60,455 nucleotides of DNA from Opitutaceae bacterium (GCA_030693515.1 JAUYAK010000074.1:1-60455), one strand, 5' to 3'; positions 8,809 through 18,439 are shown, counted from the stretch's first letter. Notes: a model not told the origin generated them from the letters alone. Made by a program: numbers and translations.

Positions 8809-9936
8809 ATGAGTCCCGCCACAACCGCCACCTCCGCGCCCAACCCGGTGCTTGCCGGCATCACCGAAAGCCGCGAACAGGGCTTGCTCGTGCTCGCCCC
8901 GTCGGCGCGGAAGCACGGACGCCGCGTGCTGTTCATCAATTCCTACGGCGGTTCGGAAGTCTGGGCCAAGGTGAAGCAGGGCCTGCTGCCCCCGCACCAC
9001 ATGTGGGGCTGCATCGAACTCGTCCGGCTGGGCTACGAGGTCGCGCTCGCCGAACCGCTGCATCATTTCAACTATCGCCGTCCCTTCCCGCACGATCTGC
9101 GCCTGCTGCGCGTCGTGCGCTCGTGGCTGCGGCCCGACGACATCGTCTATTGCGGGCACACGCTGCTGTTCTGGGTGCCACTGCTCCGCGCGCTCCTGGG
9201 CCGCCGGCGGCATCTCGTTTCGATGACCTATGCACGGGAAGAACTCGATTTCGCGAGGGCGCATCGCGGCATCATCGCCCTCACGCCGGCCGCCGCCGAC
9301 CAGGCGCGCAAAATCGCGCCCCAGGCCAAGGTCGCCCATCTCGCCTGGGGTTGTGATCTCGGTTTTTTTCCGCAGCTGGCCTATGACCCGCGCTGGTTCC
9401 TCTCCTGCGGCATCACCCACCGCGATTTCCCAACCCTGAGCCAAGCGGCGCGCCAATCGCCCCATGCTCTCCGCCTCATCTGTCCGGGCCTGCCGCCCGG
9501 CATTGAGTGGTCGCCCAACGTCACCGTGATCGACGGCGGCAAAGGCTGGAACCACCAGAAGTCCGCCGTCAGCTATCAGGAGTTATTTCACGAGCACTAT
9601 GCCGGCTCCATCGCCTCGCTCATCATCCTCAAGCACGACCCCGTCCAATATACCGCGGTGGGCTTTACCAACCTGCTTGAGGCGCTCGCGCTGGCGCGCC
9701 CCGTGATTGTTACGCGGACAGGCGCGATCCCCGGCGAGATCGACGTCGAGGCGGCCGGATGCGGGCTGTTTGCGCCGCCCAATGATCCCGCGGCCCTCGC
9801 CGCCCTCATCACCCAGCTGGGCCGCGACCCGGCGGCGGCTCAGGCCATGGGGCAAAAAGGCCGGGCCCTGGCGGAACGGCATTACAACATTGGCCGCTAT
9901 GCCGAAGGGCTGCACCAGTTTTTCGCCTCCTTGTAA
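8809..9936 (+). CDS. GT4-like glycosyltransferase, paralog of the gene at 15846
   Basis: 375 residues from the ATG at 8809; an in-frame GTG at 8788 is an alternative that would overlap the previous stop. The N-terminal part (VLFINSYGG, HMWGCIELVRLGYEVALAE) and C-terminal part (PVIVTRTGAIPGEIDVEAAG) are nearly the same as in the gene at 15846-16967, so these are true paralogs. The C-terminal EALALARPVIVTR region corresponds to the GT4 E-x7-E zone, though the usual EGFG is missing. A GT-B fold is therefore likely. Its position among glycosyltransferases supports a role in chain assembly. Confidence 0.72.
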   Translation: MSPATTATSAPNPVLAGITESREQGLLVLAPSARKHGRRVLFINSYGGSEVWAKVKQGLLPPHHMWGCIELVRLGYEVALAEPLHHFNYRRPFPHDLRLLRVVRSWLRPDDIVYCGHTLLFWVPLLRALLGRRRHLVSMTYAREELDFARAHRGIIALTPAAADQARKIAPQAKVAHLAWGCDLGFFPQLAYDPRWFLSCGITHRDFPTLSQAARQSPHALRLICPGLPPGIEWSPNVTVIDGGKGWNHQKSAVSYQELFHEHYAGSIASLIILKHDPVQYTAVGFTNLLEALALARPVIVTRTGAIPGEIDVEAAGCGLFAPPNDPAALAALITQLGRDPAAAQAMGQKGRALAERHYNIGRYAEGLHQFFASL

Positions 9937-9944
9937 GCCCGGCC

Positions 9945-11144
9945 GTGAGCACACTTGATTCCACCGCCGTTCGGACGGAAACAGCTGCCCCCCTGCTCGG
10001 CGGCCACATCCGGGCCTTGGATGGGCTGCGCGGCGTCGCGATCGCGCTGGTCCTCATCGGTCACTTCTACCCCAAGATCCTCGTGATCGATTCCTATCCG
10101 ACGATCGCGCTGTTCCTCGGGCGCCTCGTGAGGCCTTGCGGCTATGGGGTCGAGTTGTTCTTCGTGCTCTCGGGTTTTCTGATCACGGGCATTTTGCTCG
10201 ATACCAAGGGCGAACGCGGTTTCCTCGGAAAATTCTACGCGCGGCGCACGCTGCGTATCTTTCCCCTCTACTACGGGGCGCTGGCCGTCGTCCTGTTTGT
10301 GCTCCCTCACTTCGTAGCTTTCGACGAAGGGGCCCAAGCGATCGTCGCGCGCCAAGCTTGGCTTTGGACCTACTTGGCGAACTGGCCCACCGGCTGGATC
10401 TGGGATGACTCAAATGTTTTCCGGCTTGGCCACTTCTGGTCGCTCTGCGTCGAGGAGCATTTCTACATTTTCTGGCCGCTGATCGTCGCCTTCACCTCCC
10501 AGCGGCGCATCATCCTGGTCGCCCTCGGGCTGATTGGGGTTGGACTGATTTGCCGCACCGCTCCGTTGCTGGGAGGTGCGGAGACGCCCGTGATCTTCAC
10601 TTGGCTCACGCTGCAGAAGCTCGATGGCCTCGCGATTGGCGCGATGCTCGCGACAGCCCTGCGCGATCCTGACCTGATGCGGTTCGTCCCATCAGGCCGC
10701 ACCTACCGCCGCCTGCTCGGGGCCTTCGTCTTTTTGAGCCTCACCTACGTCATGCTGCCTCATCGCCTCCACCATCAGGCTCTCGATATCGCGGGCGAAA
10801 CCGTGATCGTGATCACTTTCGGGCTGATCTTGCTCGGCACGCTCAAACTGCGGAAGGGCGCACTCTGGCACCGGGTGATGACGTCCAGTTCCCTGGTCAC
10901 ACTCGGCAAATACAGCTATGGCCTCTACGTGATCCACGGTATTCTCCGTCCCGCCTTCGAAAGGCTCTTCGATTTTCGCCACCTCCCCACATCGCATGGA
11001 CTCTCGTTCCTTTGGATGCTGCTTTACTATGGGCTGGCGATCAGCGCCAGCCTCGCACTCGCCTACCTGAGCTACCACGGTTTCGAAAAATGGTTCCTCA
11101 AGCTGAAGCGTCATTTCGATTACTCGGCCAAAACAGTCGCTTAG
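9945..11144 (+). CDS. Acyltransferase 3 family membrane protein (OafA/YrhL-like)
   Basis: 399 residues, GTG start eight bases after the previous stop. RALDGLRGVAIALVLIGHF at about residues 24-42 contains the R-x-D-G-L-R-G signature and the catalytic-region His of AT3 proteins. SLCVEEHFYIFWPL is the second conserved motif. About ten hydrophobic helices follow. Family knowledge: these integral inner-membrane enzymes O-acylate (usually O-acetylate) sugars of exported polysaccharides. There is no fused SGNH domain. In this cluster it most likely decorates the exopolysaccharide or O-antigen repeat. Confidence 0.88.
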   Translation: MSTLDSTAVRTETAAPLLGGHIRALDGLRGVAIALVLIGHFYPKILVIDSYPTIALFLGRLVRPCGYGVELFFVLSGFLITGILLDTKGERGFLGKFYARRTLRIFPLYYGALAVVLFVLPHFVAFDEGAQAIVARQAWLWTYLANWPTGWIWDDSNVFRLGHFWSLCVEEHFYIFWPLIVAFTSQRRIILVALGLIGVGLICRTAPLLGGAETPVIFTWLTLQKLDGLAIGAMLATALRDPDLMRFVPSGRTYRRLLGAFVFLSLTYVMLPHRLHHQALDIAGETVIVITFGLILLGTLKLRKGALWHRVMTSSSLVTLGKYSYGLYVIHGILRPAFERLFDFRHLPTSHGLSFLWMLLYYGLAISASLALAYLSYHGFEKWFLKLKRHFDYSAKTVA

Positions 11145-11154
11145 CCGCCTAGAC

Positions 11155-12372
11155 GTGACCCGCATCCTCTACCTCTGCTCGTCCTGGCCGCATGGCCGCA
11201 GCTTCGGCGGCCAGCTCCGCGCGTTGCACCTCGGGCGCGCCCTGAAGGCCGTGGGACAAGTGACGGTGCTGGCCGTGAGTTCGGAGGCGGACGATCGAGC
11301 CGCCGCCGAAAAAACCGCGGCCGAGTTTGAGGTCCTGCCGCCCATTTTACCCCGCCCGACCCCCAGCGGGGGCCTGCCCGGAAAACTCCGCCGCGCGTTC
11401 AGCCCGCGCTGCATGGAGGTCCACGGAGTCGCGGCCTCGGTGGAAGACGCCCAACGGGTCGCGGCGCTCGTCGGCGATTACGATCTCGTGTGGGTGCTCA
11501 ATTCGAGGACGCCGAACATCCTCCGGCGCTGGCACTGGCCCCGCAGCCACCTCGACCTCGACGATGTGCCGAGCACCTACCTGCGCACGGTGGCCCAAAG
11601 CGGCGAAGCACCAGCCCAGCGCTGGAAAGCTCGCCTCCAACAGCGCCTCATGCATCGCCGCGAGCGACTGTTCGCGGAGCGTTTCTCGACGCTTTCCGTC
11701 TGCAGCCAGCCGGACAAGGACTACCTCGGCGGCGGTGACCGGATTCACGTGATCCCGAACGGATTCGAACGCCCGGCGATCGAGCCCACCTACAATCCCC
11801 CCGCAGGCCCGCCGCGGATCGGGTTCATCGGGCTCTATTCCTACGCGCCCAACGCCGACGGGGTGCAGTGGTTCCTGCGCGAGTGCTGGCCGCAATTGCG
11901 CCAAGCGGTCCCGGGCATCCGGCTGCGCCTGATCGGTAAGGACACCGACGGACCGGCCGGTCCGCAGGGTCCGGATGTGGACGGCCTCGGCTGGGTCGCC
12001 GACTCCGCCGCCGAGATCGCAACCTGGTCGGCCATGATCATTCCCATCCGCTTTGGCGGCGGCACCCGCATCAAGATCGCCGAGGCCTTTTCCAGGAAAT
12101 GCCCAGCCGTCTCGACGCGGCTCGGGGCCTTTGGCTACGAGGTGCAGGACGGCCGCCAGCTGAGACTCGCCGACCAACCGGCCGATTTCGCGCAAGCCTG
12201 CGTCGAACTCGTCCGCGACCGAAACCAGGCCCGAGCGATCGCGGAACAAGCCTGGAGCGAATTCCTCACCACGTGGACGTGGGATGCCATCGCACCTGCC
12301 GTGCAGACGGCCGCGGCAAATTGCCTCGCATTGCATCGCGCCTCGCCATCAATCACCCGCCATCACGCATGA
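11155..12372 (+). CDS. Glycosyltransferase (GT4/GT1-like)
   Basis: 405 residues, GTG start ten bases after the acyltransferase stop. The N-terminus TRILYLCSSWPHGRSFGGQLRALHLGRAL is that of a GT-B donor-side domain. The C-terminal half has IGFIGLYSYAPNADGVQWFLRECWPQL and IPIRFGGGTRIKIAEAF, the pattern of the sugar transferase group that includes PEP-CTERM/exosortase-associated glycosyltransferases, where GGGTRIKI replaces the EGFG motif. Its stop overlaps the start of the next gene (ATGA at 12369-12372). Confidence 0.82.
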   Translation: MTRILYLCSSWPHGRSFGGQLRALHLGRALKAVGQVTVLAVSSEADDRAAAEKTAAEFEVLPPILPRPTPSGGLPGKLRRAFSPRCMEVHGVAASVEDAQRVAALVGDYDLVWVLNSRTPNILRRWHWPRSHLDLDDVPSTYLRTVAQSGEAPAQRWKARLQQRLMHRRERLFAERFSTLSVCSQPDKDYLGGGDRIHVIPNGFERPAIEPTYNPPAGPPRIGFIGLYSYAPNADGVQWFLRECWPQLRQAVPGIRLRLIGKDTDGPAGPQGPDVDGLGWVADSAAEIATWSAMIIPIRFGGGTRIKIAEAFSRKCPAVSTRLGAFGYEVQDGRQLRLADQPADFAQACVELVRDRNQARAIAEQAWSEFLTTWTWDAIAPAVQTAAANCLALHRASPSITRHHA

Positions 12373-13367
12373 AACTTTTCTTCCAATTCTGCGGCCCGGC
12401 CGCACTGCGGAAGCCGTGGGAGACGGAGGCCATGCTGGACTCCTTCCGGCAGTCGCTGCGGGCCGCGGATCATCCGCGATACCGCGTCGCGGAATCTGAA
12501 CGCGCCGCGGACGTCATCGCGTTGGTGGAAAGTGTCGCGCCAAAGGACTGGCGCTATCTGGCGGCCCTGGCAGCCGAACCGGTGATTAGGCGGCGGCCCG
12601 AGAGCTGTTTCACCATCAATTACGACGACGATGCCGCGGGATTCCTGCCCGGGCTTTACGCGGGGCTATCCGCCGGCCGCTTCCATCCGAAAAAACACCG
12701 GGCCACCGGCTACCTGCTGAAGCGAACCGACCGCGTGGACGAGCACGCCGCTAAACGGGACCGAGTTCCCCCACGATTGCTTTTTTCCTTTCGCGGCGCC
12801 AACAGCCACCCGGTGCGAGCCCGGCTGTTCGACTTGGACGCGCTTCGAACGCCACACACCAAAATTCTCCGCATCGATCGGTGGTTCGATCATACGGCCC
12901 AGGAGGAGATCGACTATTTCGACGAGATATTGGAGTCACATTTCATTCTGTGCCCGCGTGGCATCGCCGCCACGTCCCACCGGATTTTCGAGGTGATGCA
13001 GCTCGGGCGGGTGCCGGTGATTCTATCGGATGACTGGATCGCCCCGGCCGGACCAGCTTGGCAGAAATTCTCCATCCGCATCGCCGAAGCGAAACTCGAC
13101 GCACTCCCGGAGGTGCTCCGGCTTCGCTTGCCCGAAGCCCACGAAATGGGGCGGTTGGCTCGCCTGGAGTGGGAACGGTGGTTCGCACCCGACACCAAGA
13201 TGCTGACCGCCGCCACCGCGATCGAGGATCTCGCCCTGACCCGCCCACCCAGTTTCACTGCGCTCTCGGCTCTTAAAGAATGGCATTCTTTCCGCAAACG
13301 CTGGGAGATGGGCTGGTCCTTGCCTCATCGCTTACAGCGCAGAGTCCTGCGATTCCTGCCTTTATAA
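12369..13367 (+). CDS. Exostosin-like glycosyltransferase (GT47-type)
   Basis: 332 residues from the coupled ATG at 12369; a longer frame from 12099 lies inside the previous gene. The C-terminal domain contains LFSFRGANSHPVRARLF, HFILCPRGIAATSHRIFEVMQLGRVPVILSDDWIAP, which is the conserved core of the exostosin family (PRG, S-x-R-x-x-E, G-x-x-P-V-I-x-x-D). Bacterial members occur in capsule and O-antigen clusters; the donor is unknown. The GC content drops sharply just after its stop. Confidence 0.8.
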   Translation: MKLFFQFCGPAALRKPWETEAMLDSFRQSLRAADHPRYRVAESERAADVIALVESVAPKDWRYLAALAAEPVIRRRPESCFTINYDDDAAGFLPGLYAGLSAGRFHPKKHRATGYLLKRTDRVDEHAAKRDRVPPRLLFSFRGANSHPVRARLFDLDALRTPHTKILRIDRWFDHTAQEEIDYFDEILESHFILCPRGIAATSHRIFEVMQLGRVPVILSDDWIAPAGPAWQKFSIRIAEAKLDALPEVLRLRLPEAHEMGRLARLEWERWFAPDTKMLTAATAIEDLALTRPPSFTALSALKEWHSFRKRWEMGWSLPHRLQRRVLRFLPL

Positions 13368-13544
13368 CGAAAACCTCCGGCTGGCACACCACCCAAATTA
13401 CTCGTATCGCCAGCTTCAAGCTTGAGGACGAGACTTCGACCCCGGAACATTTCAATCTGCATAATACCCGGCTCTTCGCGCTCGGTTTCCAAAGAAGACC
13501 GAGCCAGAATAAAAAAGCCAAATATCGGAAAACCCCCACAAACC

Positions 13545-14270
13545 ATGAGCTTTGCAAGCCGCCTCATTCCATTTAAACTACGTAAATCCATTTTCAAATT
13601 ACTGAGCACGCGCAGCCTATGGCTGTCACAAGCTGGCCAGGATTTCTGGGTTTCAGGGGAGGCGTTTAACGGCAAGCGCGGGGGATATTTTCTAGACATC
13701 GGAGCCCATGACGGAATCACGATCAGCAATACGTTCATCCTGGAGCGAAAATACGCCTGGAAAGGCATTTGCGTGGAGGCCAATCCATCAAGCTTCTCGC
13801 TTCTGCTCAAGAACCGTGAAGCAAAATGCCTGAACATTTGCCTAGACAGCAAAAATGGAGAAGTTGAGTTTGCACTTGGTGACAAGCTGAGCGGCATCGT
13901 TTCATCGGATACCGACAATCCCGACACCAGCGACTTCCCCAAAATCCGCCTGCAAACACGGGTGATAAATGACATACTGGCCGAGCACAATGCCCCTAGT
14001 GTGATCGATTATCTCTCAATCGACGTGGAAGGGGCAGAAGATCGGGTGCTGTCTGGCCTCGACTGGAAAGCATATCGATTCAACTGCGTGACCATCGAAC
14101 GCCCTTCCCAAGGGCTGCGCGCCAAGTTTAGCGACGAAGGCTATGTTCTGGTCAAAGACTTGCCAGGCCTTGATGCTTTTTTTGTCCACAAGGAATTCAT
14201 CCCGACCTTTCAGGAGAATTGTTATGGATTTTGGAACAGCACACGGATTTTCGGCTTCCGCTGGAGCTAG
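13545..14270 (+). CDS. FkbM family methyltransferase, low-GC
   Basis: 241 residues from the ATG at 13545; the in-frame extension to 13422 has no family similarity. The FkbM core is clear: GGYFLDIGAHDGITISNT (SAM loop), GICVEANPSSF (acidic residue after strand 2), then VIDYLSIDVEGAEDRVL, the IDVEG signature. These enzymes O-methylate sugars or other small acceptors. Base composition is visibly lower in GC than the neighbours: bases 13561-13620 contain 24 G/C out of 60, whereas most of the window is well above 60%. It looks like a recent insertion into the locus. The flanking ~180-base gaps share the low GC. Confidence 0.82.
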   Translation: MSFASRLIPFKLRKSIFKLLSTRSLWLSQAGQDFWVSGEAFNGKRGGYFLDIGAHDGITISNTFILERKYAWKGICVEANPSSFSLLLKNREAKCLNICLDSKNGEVEFALGDKLSGIVSSDTDNPDTSDFPKIRLQTRVINDILAEHNAPSVIDYLSIDVEGAEDRVLSGLDWKAYRFNCVTIERPSQGLRAKFSDEGYVLVKDLPGLDAFFVHKEFIPTFQENCYGFWNSTRIFGFRWS

Positions 14271-14463
14271 CCTCCATCACTTAGTAATCTCCGAATCCGA
14301 TCTCAATTCGCTCCTGCGCCACGACATGTATTTCGCCATTCGTCCGCTTAAAGTCTCGATCCTGTGTCAAACAATCAGGCGAGTGATATAGCAATGATTT
14401 TACCTTTTGAGTTTGGCCCAAAGCTCGATCTTTCCGTAGTAATACCGTCTTCCCTCCTACTTT

Positions 14464-15750
14464 ATGAAAATCTGTGTCGTCGGCCTCGGTTACGTGGGGC
14501 TCCCGCTCTCCCTTCAATTCGCGCGTTGCGGCGCCACGGTGCTCGGTCTCGACATCGACCGGGGCAAGGTTGACGCCCTCAATCAAGGGAAGAGCTACAT
14601 CAAGCACATCAGCCCGGAGTCGATCAAAGCGGCCATCGACGCCACGTCGTTCAGCGCCACGACCGATTTCTCCCGCGCCCAGGAGTGCGAGGCCGCCATC
14701 ATCTGCGTGCCGACGCCGCTCAACAAGAACCGCGAGCCCGACATCTCCTACATCACGGAGACCGGCAAGGCCCTCGCGCCGCATCTCAAGAAGGGCGCGC
14801 TCGTCGTCCTCGAATCCACCACCTACCCCGGCACGACCGACGAGGATTTGCGCGCCGTGCTGGAAGCAGGCTCGGGACTCAAGGCGGGCGTGGACTTCCA
14901 TCTGGCGTTTTCGCCCGAGCGCGAAGACCCGGGCAATCCGAGCAGCGTCGTCGCGACGATTCCCAAGGTCGTCGGCGGCTACACGCCCGAGTGCCTCAAG
15001 AAAGCGATCGCCCTCTACTCGATCGCGATCAAGACGCTCGTGCCCGTGTCGTCGTGCCGCGTGGCCGAGGCGACCAAGCTGCTCGAGAACACGTTTCGCA
15101 GCGTGAACATCGCCCTCGTGAACGAACTCAAGGTCGTTTACGCCGCGATGGGCATCGACGTCTGGGAGGTGATCAACGCCGCCAAGACCAAGCCGTTTGG
15201 CTTCATGGCCTTTTACCCCGGCCCCGGCCTGGGTGGCCACTGCATCCCGATCGATCCGTTTTATCTGACGTGGAAGGCCCGCGAATACGGCCAACACACG
15301 CGCTTCATTGAGCTGGCTGGCGAGATCAACACCGCCATGCCGGAATACGTGGTGCACAAAGTGGCCGACGCGCTCAACGAGCGGCAGAAATCCGTCAAGG
15401 GCAGCCGCGTGCTCGTGGTCGGCCTCGCCTACAAGCCCAACGTCGACGACGAGCGCGAGTCGCCGAGCTACATCCTGATGGAGCAGCTTAAGGCCCGCGG
15501 AGCCGAGGTCGCCTACTACGATCCCTACGTGCCGATCATCCGGCCCACGCGCGAACATGCGCACTGGACCGGCGTGAAGTCGGTGGCGTGGAACCGCGAG
15601 ACGGTGCAAGGCTTCGACCTCACGCTCATCGCCACCAATCATGCCTCGGTCAACTACAGCGAACTGGCCGACTGGTCGCCCTGCATCGTGGACACGCGCA
15701 ACGCGATGCACGGCATCACAGCCAAGCCGGGCCAAGTGCACAAAGCCTAG
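14464..15750 (+). CDS. wbpA: UDP-N-acetylglucosamine 6-dehydrogenase (WbpA/TviB-like)
   Basis: 428 residues. The NAD-binding motif VGLGYVGLP is at residues 6-14, and GGHCIPIDP around C260 is the catalytic-cysteine motif of UDP-sugar 6-dehydrogenases. YKPNVDDERESPS marks the C-terminal domain. Length and the CVPTPL / STTYPGTT segments fit the UDP-HexNAc dehydrogenase branch and not UDP-glucose dehydrogenase. The reaction would be UDP-GlcNAc + 2 NAD+ to UDP-GlcNAcA in the cytoplasm. It provides a uronic acid precursor for the polysaccharide. The leader has a pyrimidine-rich tract directly before the ATG and no Shine-Dalgarno. UDP-ManNAc dehydrogenase remains possible. Confidence 0.85.
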   Translation: MKICVVGLGYVGLPLSLQFARCGATVLGLDIDRGKVDALNQGKSYIKHISPESIKAAIDATSFSATTDFSRAQECEAAIICVPTPLNKNREPDISYITETGKALAPHLKKGALVVLESTTYPGTTDEDLRAVLEAGSGLKAGVDFHLAFSPEREDPGNPSSVVATIPKVVGGYTPECLKKAIALYSIAIKTLVPVSSCRVAEATKLLENTFRSVNIALVNELKVVYAAMGIDVWEVINAAKTKPFGFMAFYPGPGLGGHCIPIDPFYLTWKAREYGQHTRFIELAGEINTAMPEYVVHKVADALNERQKSVKGSRVLVVGLAYKPNVDDERESPSYILMEQLKARGAEVAYYDPYVPIIRPTREHAHWTGVKSVAWNRETVQGFDLTLIATNHASVNYSELADWSPCIVDTRNAMHGITAKPGQVHKA

Positions 15751-15845
15751 GCGGCCTGCGGCCCCGACGCCTGTTGAGCCCACCCAATCCTCTCGGCCCT
15801 AGCGGAGCGGCGCCTCCGCCGGGCGAATGAAGAGAAATTTTAATC

Positions 15846-16967
15846 GTGCCTGAGACCACAAACCACCCGATTGCGATCCCTGCCCGGTTCGATGACATCG
15901 CCGTGGAGCAGAGAGGCGACATGACTATTCTCCGCTCCAAGACGCGGAAAACGCATCGGCGGCTTTTCTATCTTAATTCCTACGGCATGGCGCAGGCCTG
16001 GCGCACGCTGGAGGATCCGAATCCGGGCCAGCACCTGTGGGGCTGCATCGAACTCGCCCGCCTCGGCTATGAGGTCGCCATGCCGGAGGAGCCGGTGCGC
16101 GGCCGGTTCTTCAACTACCGGCGTCAAGATTTCAACCAACTGCGTTTCATCCGGGAGTGGCTCGGCCGCGACGGCATCCTCTACAGCGGGCATACCGTGC
16201 TTTTTTGGGCGCCGATGCTGGCTGCTGCAGGATTGTTGCGCTGCCCGGTGGTGACCCTGCTCTACGCGGCCGGGGAGAATCTGCGTTTCTCCTCAGGCTA
16301 CGCCGGCGTGATCGCCATGACACCCGCCGCCGAACGGCGCGCCCGCAGTCTGGCACCCGGCGCGAAAATCGCGCACCTCGGCTGGGGCGTCGATCTGCCG
16401 CTCTACCCCAGCTCACGCCACACGCCGGGCTGGTTCCTTTCCTGCGGCAAGACCCGCCGTGATTTTTCCACGCTCGCGAGTGCCGCTGGGAAAGTGGCAG
16501 AAACCGTGCGTGTCATCAACACCAGCGCCCCAGCGGGACTGGACTGGCCCGCTAATGTCCAGTTTGTCGGCACGGCGCAGGCCGGGACCTGGGAAGCCGT
16601 TTCTTTCCGCGAATTGATCGACCGCCACTATGCCGGCTGCACCGCCGCATTAGTGCTGCTCGAGACCGATACCGAGGAGCGCTACGCCGCTGGCTTTACC
16701 CAGCTCATCGAAGCCCTGGCCCTGGGCAAGCCGGTGATTGTCACGCGCACCGGAGCGATTCCCGGTGAGATCGATGTCGAAGCGACGGGCTGCGGAATCT
16801 TCGTCCCGCCGAAGGACCCGGTAGCGCTGGCCGAAGCGATGATCACCCTGGCAAAAGACCCGGCTCGCGCCGCCGCCATGGGCCAGGCGGGGCGGCGGTT
16901 GTGCGAAACCGACTACTCCATGGAACGCTTCGGCACGCGGCTGCACGGCTTTTTCAGCCAGCTCTGA
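15846..16967 (+). CDS. GT4-like glycosyltransferase, paralog of the gene at 8809
   Basis: 373 residues, GTG start after a 95-base gap. It shares with the gene at 8809 the N-terminal block LFYLNSYG, HLWGCIELARLGYEVAMPE, the central ILYSGHTVLFWAP, and the C-terminal KPVIVTRTGAIPGEIDVEATG. The two therefore form a paralogous pair separated by five other genes and the dehydrogenase. A GT-B fold is inferred, with a conserved acidic pair near the C-terminus. Different donor or acceptor specificities are likely. It is the last glycosyltransferase before the exosortase core. Confidence 0.72.
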   Translation: MPETTNHPIAIPARFDDIAVEQRGDMTILRSKTRKTHRRLFYLNSYGMAQAWRTLEDPNPGQHLWGCIELARLGYEVAMPEEPVRGRFFNYRRQDFNQLRFIREWLGRDGILYSGHTVLFWAPMLAAAGLLRCPVVTLLYAAGENLRFSSGYAGVIAMTPAAERRARSLAPGAKIAHLGWGVDLPLYPSSRHTPGWFLSCGKTRRDFSTLASAAGKVAETVRVINTSAPAGLDWPANVQFVGTAQAGTWEAVSFRELIDRHYAGCTAALVLLETDTEERYAAGFTQLIEALALGKPVIVTRTGAIPGEIDVEATGCGIFVPPKDPVALAEAMITLAKDPARAAAMGQAGRRLCETDYSMERFGTRLHGFFSQL

Positions 16968-17059
16968 CGGTCCCCGCGGCTCGCATCCACCCGGGATTTC
17001 TCTGGCTCCAGCACGGCCTCAAGGCTATCAGCTTTTTCGTCTGTCAAGCCATCACGACC

Positions 17060-18319
17060 ATGAATCCGCATCCTCAGATTTTTCCCATCCGCGTGTTGCC
17101 CGCAGTCATTGCCTGCCTTGCAATCGGTCCCGCCCTCATCGCACAAACGCTGATCATGCCGGTGCCGGGCAGGTCATCCCCCCTTGATGTCGCGCGTGAT
17201 CTTTCCACCGGCACGAAGCGCAGCGCACCGACCTCAAGCTTCGAATCAGCCCTGGCCTCAGGAGCCCCCCTGCTGAAGACGGGCACCTTCGTTTACTCGG
17301 GCGACTTATCTTACCGCTACATCGACGGCACGCGCCTGCGCTCGGAGACGGGCAACGACCGGGACACGGCGATCCAAGCCTTTATTTTTGCCGGCACCCT
17401 CGCCGTGGGACGGCACTGGAGCATCAGCCACTCCACCACCAAGAGTTACTACGAAAATGATGAATTCCGCGATCCCCTCGACTACAATGCCTCGGTGTCC
17501 GCCGGGTATATCGTGGGCGAATGGAACGTCGCAGGGGCGCTCAGCTATTCCCTGACGAACGACACCATCCTGGAAATCGGCGCCCAAACGACACGCGAGT
17601 CCTACGGCAGCAGCCTATCGGGATCCCGACAAATCGGCCCAAAAACCACGATCGATCTTTCGGGCCACTACAGTTTCGGCACGGCTACCGGCTTGGTGAA
17701 TGGTCGCAGCATCTCCGTCAACGAGTCGATCAACTACAAGGTTTCACCGAAATTGAATATGGGAGTCGGCCTTTCCCATGGCATCTCCTTGCGCAGCGCC
17801 GGTGCGGACAGCGACTTTTTCCGCCCGCAGCTCAGGGCCTCATGGCAACCGACGGCAAAAACCTCGCTCAGCGCGTCTGCGGGCTACGAATATCGACACT
17901 TCGATGTGAACGGGCGGAACCGCCTTGAAAATCCCGTTTACAACCTGTCGCTCGGCTACAGCCCGGTGGCACCCACCTCCTTCACGGTCTCCGCGAGCGC
18001 GTCGGAAGGCGATTCTTTCTTCCTCAATCGGGCGACCCGGACGACCGGCCTGACCTTCGGCGTAGAGCAGCGTTTCCTCGGACGCTTTTTTTTCACGGGC
18101 AGCTATTCCTCCGGCAAGACCGACTACGTCGCGGTCGACCGGGGGCTGATTCTGGACCGGCGGGACAAAAGCGATGCCTTCGGCGCAAGTCTCAGCACGG
18201 CATTTTCGCGCCGCGCCTCGCTATCGCTGTCCTACACTCAAATCAAAAACACGTCCGACACCACGCGCTTCTCCCAGTCGAGCCATCAGTATACCCTAAA
18301 CCTTGGCTATCGCCTGTGA
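17060..18319 (+). CDS. Outer-membrane beta-barrel protein of the exosortase locus
   Basis: 419 residues from the ATG at 17060; a longer in-frame extension from 16901 overlaps the preceding gene. A signal peptide is evident at residues 1-28 (VLPAVIACLAIGPALIAQ). The rest consists of alternating amphipathic strands (repeated S-x-S-x-G/Y patterns such as FTVSASASEG and SLSLSYTQIKN) and ends in YTLNLGYRL, as expected for an integral outer-membrane barrel. Barrels in this position of exosortase/EPS clusters are thought to serve as polysaccharide exit channels (EpsL-like); that role is inferred from location. The gene precedes the exosortase by 120 bases. Confidence 0.75.
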   Translation: MNPHPQIFPIRVLPAVIACLAIGPALIAQTLIMPVPGRSSPLDVARDLSTGTKRSAPTSSFESALASGAPLLKTGTFVYSGDLSYRYIDGTRLRSETGNDRDTAIQAFIFAGTLAVGRHWSISHSTTKSYYENDEFRDPLDYNASVSAGYIVGEWNVAGALSYSLTNDTILEIGAQTTRESYGSSLSGSRQIGPKTTIDLSGHYSFGTATGLVNGRSISVNESINYKVSPKLNMGVGLSHGISLRSAGADSDFFRPQLRASWQPTAKTSLSASAGYEYRHFDVNGRNRLENPVYNLSLGYSPVAPTSFTVSASASEGDSFFLNRATRTTGLTFGVEQRFLGRFFFTGSYSSGKTDYVAVDRGLILDRRDKSDAFGASLSTAFSRRASLSLSYTQIKNTSDTTRFSQSSHQYTLNLGYRL

Positions 18320-18439
18320 AAAACCACGTGTATTCGCGTCGAAAAGTGACGATGGCATCATCCGGATGAACCGTCCTTTCTCCAAATTGCACGCTGACAA
18401 TCCGGCCACCCCCAGCAGGTTTATTTTTGCCTACGATCG

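Noticed and set aside
14143-14391. 82-residue frame overlapping the FkbM gene end
   Set aside because: Out of frame with FkbM, no family features, no start context.
14281-15783. 500-residue minus-strand frame opposite the UDP-GlcNAc dehydrogenase
   Set aside because: Exact antisense shadow of a GC-rich gene; Arg/Ala/Val-rich with no family motif.
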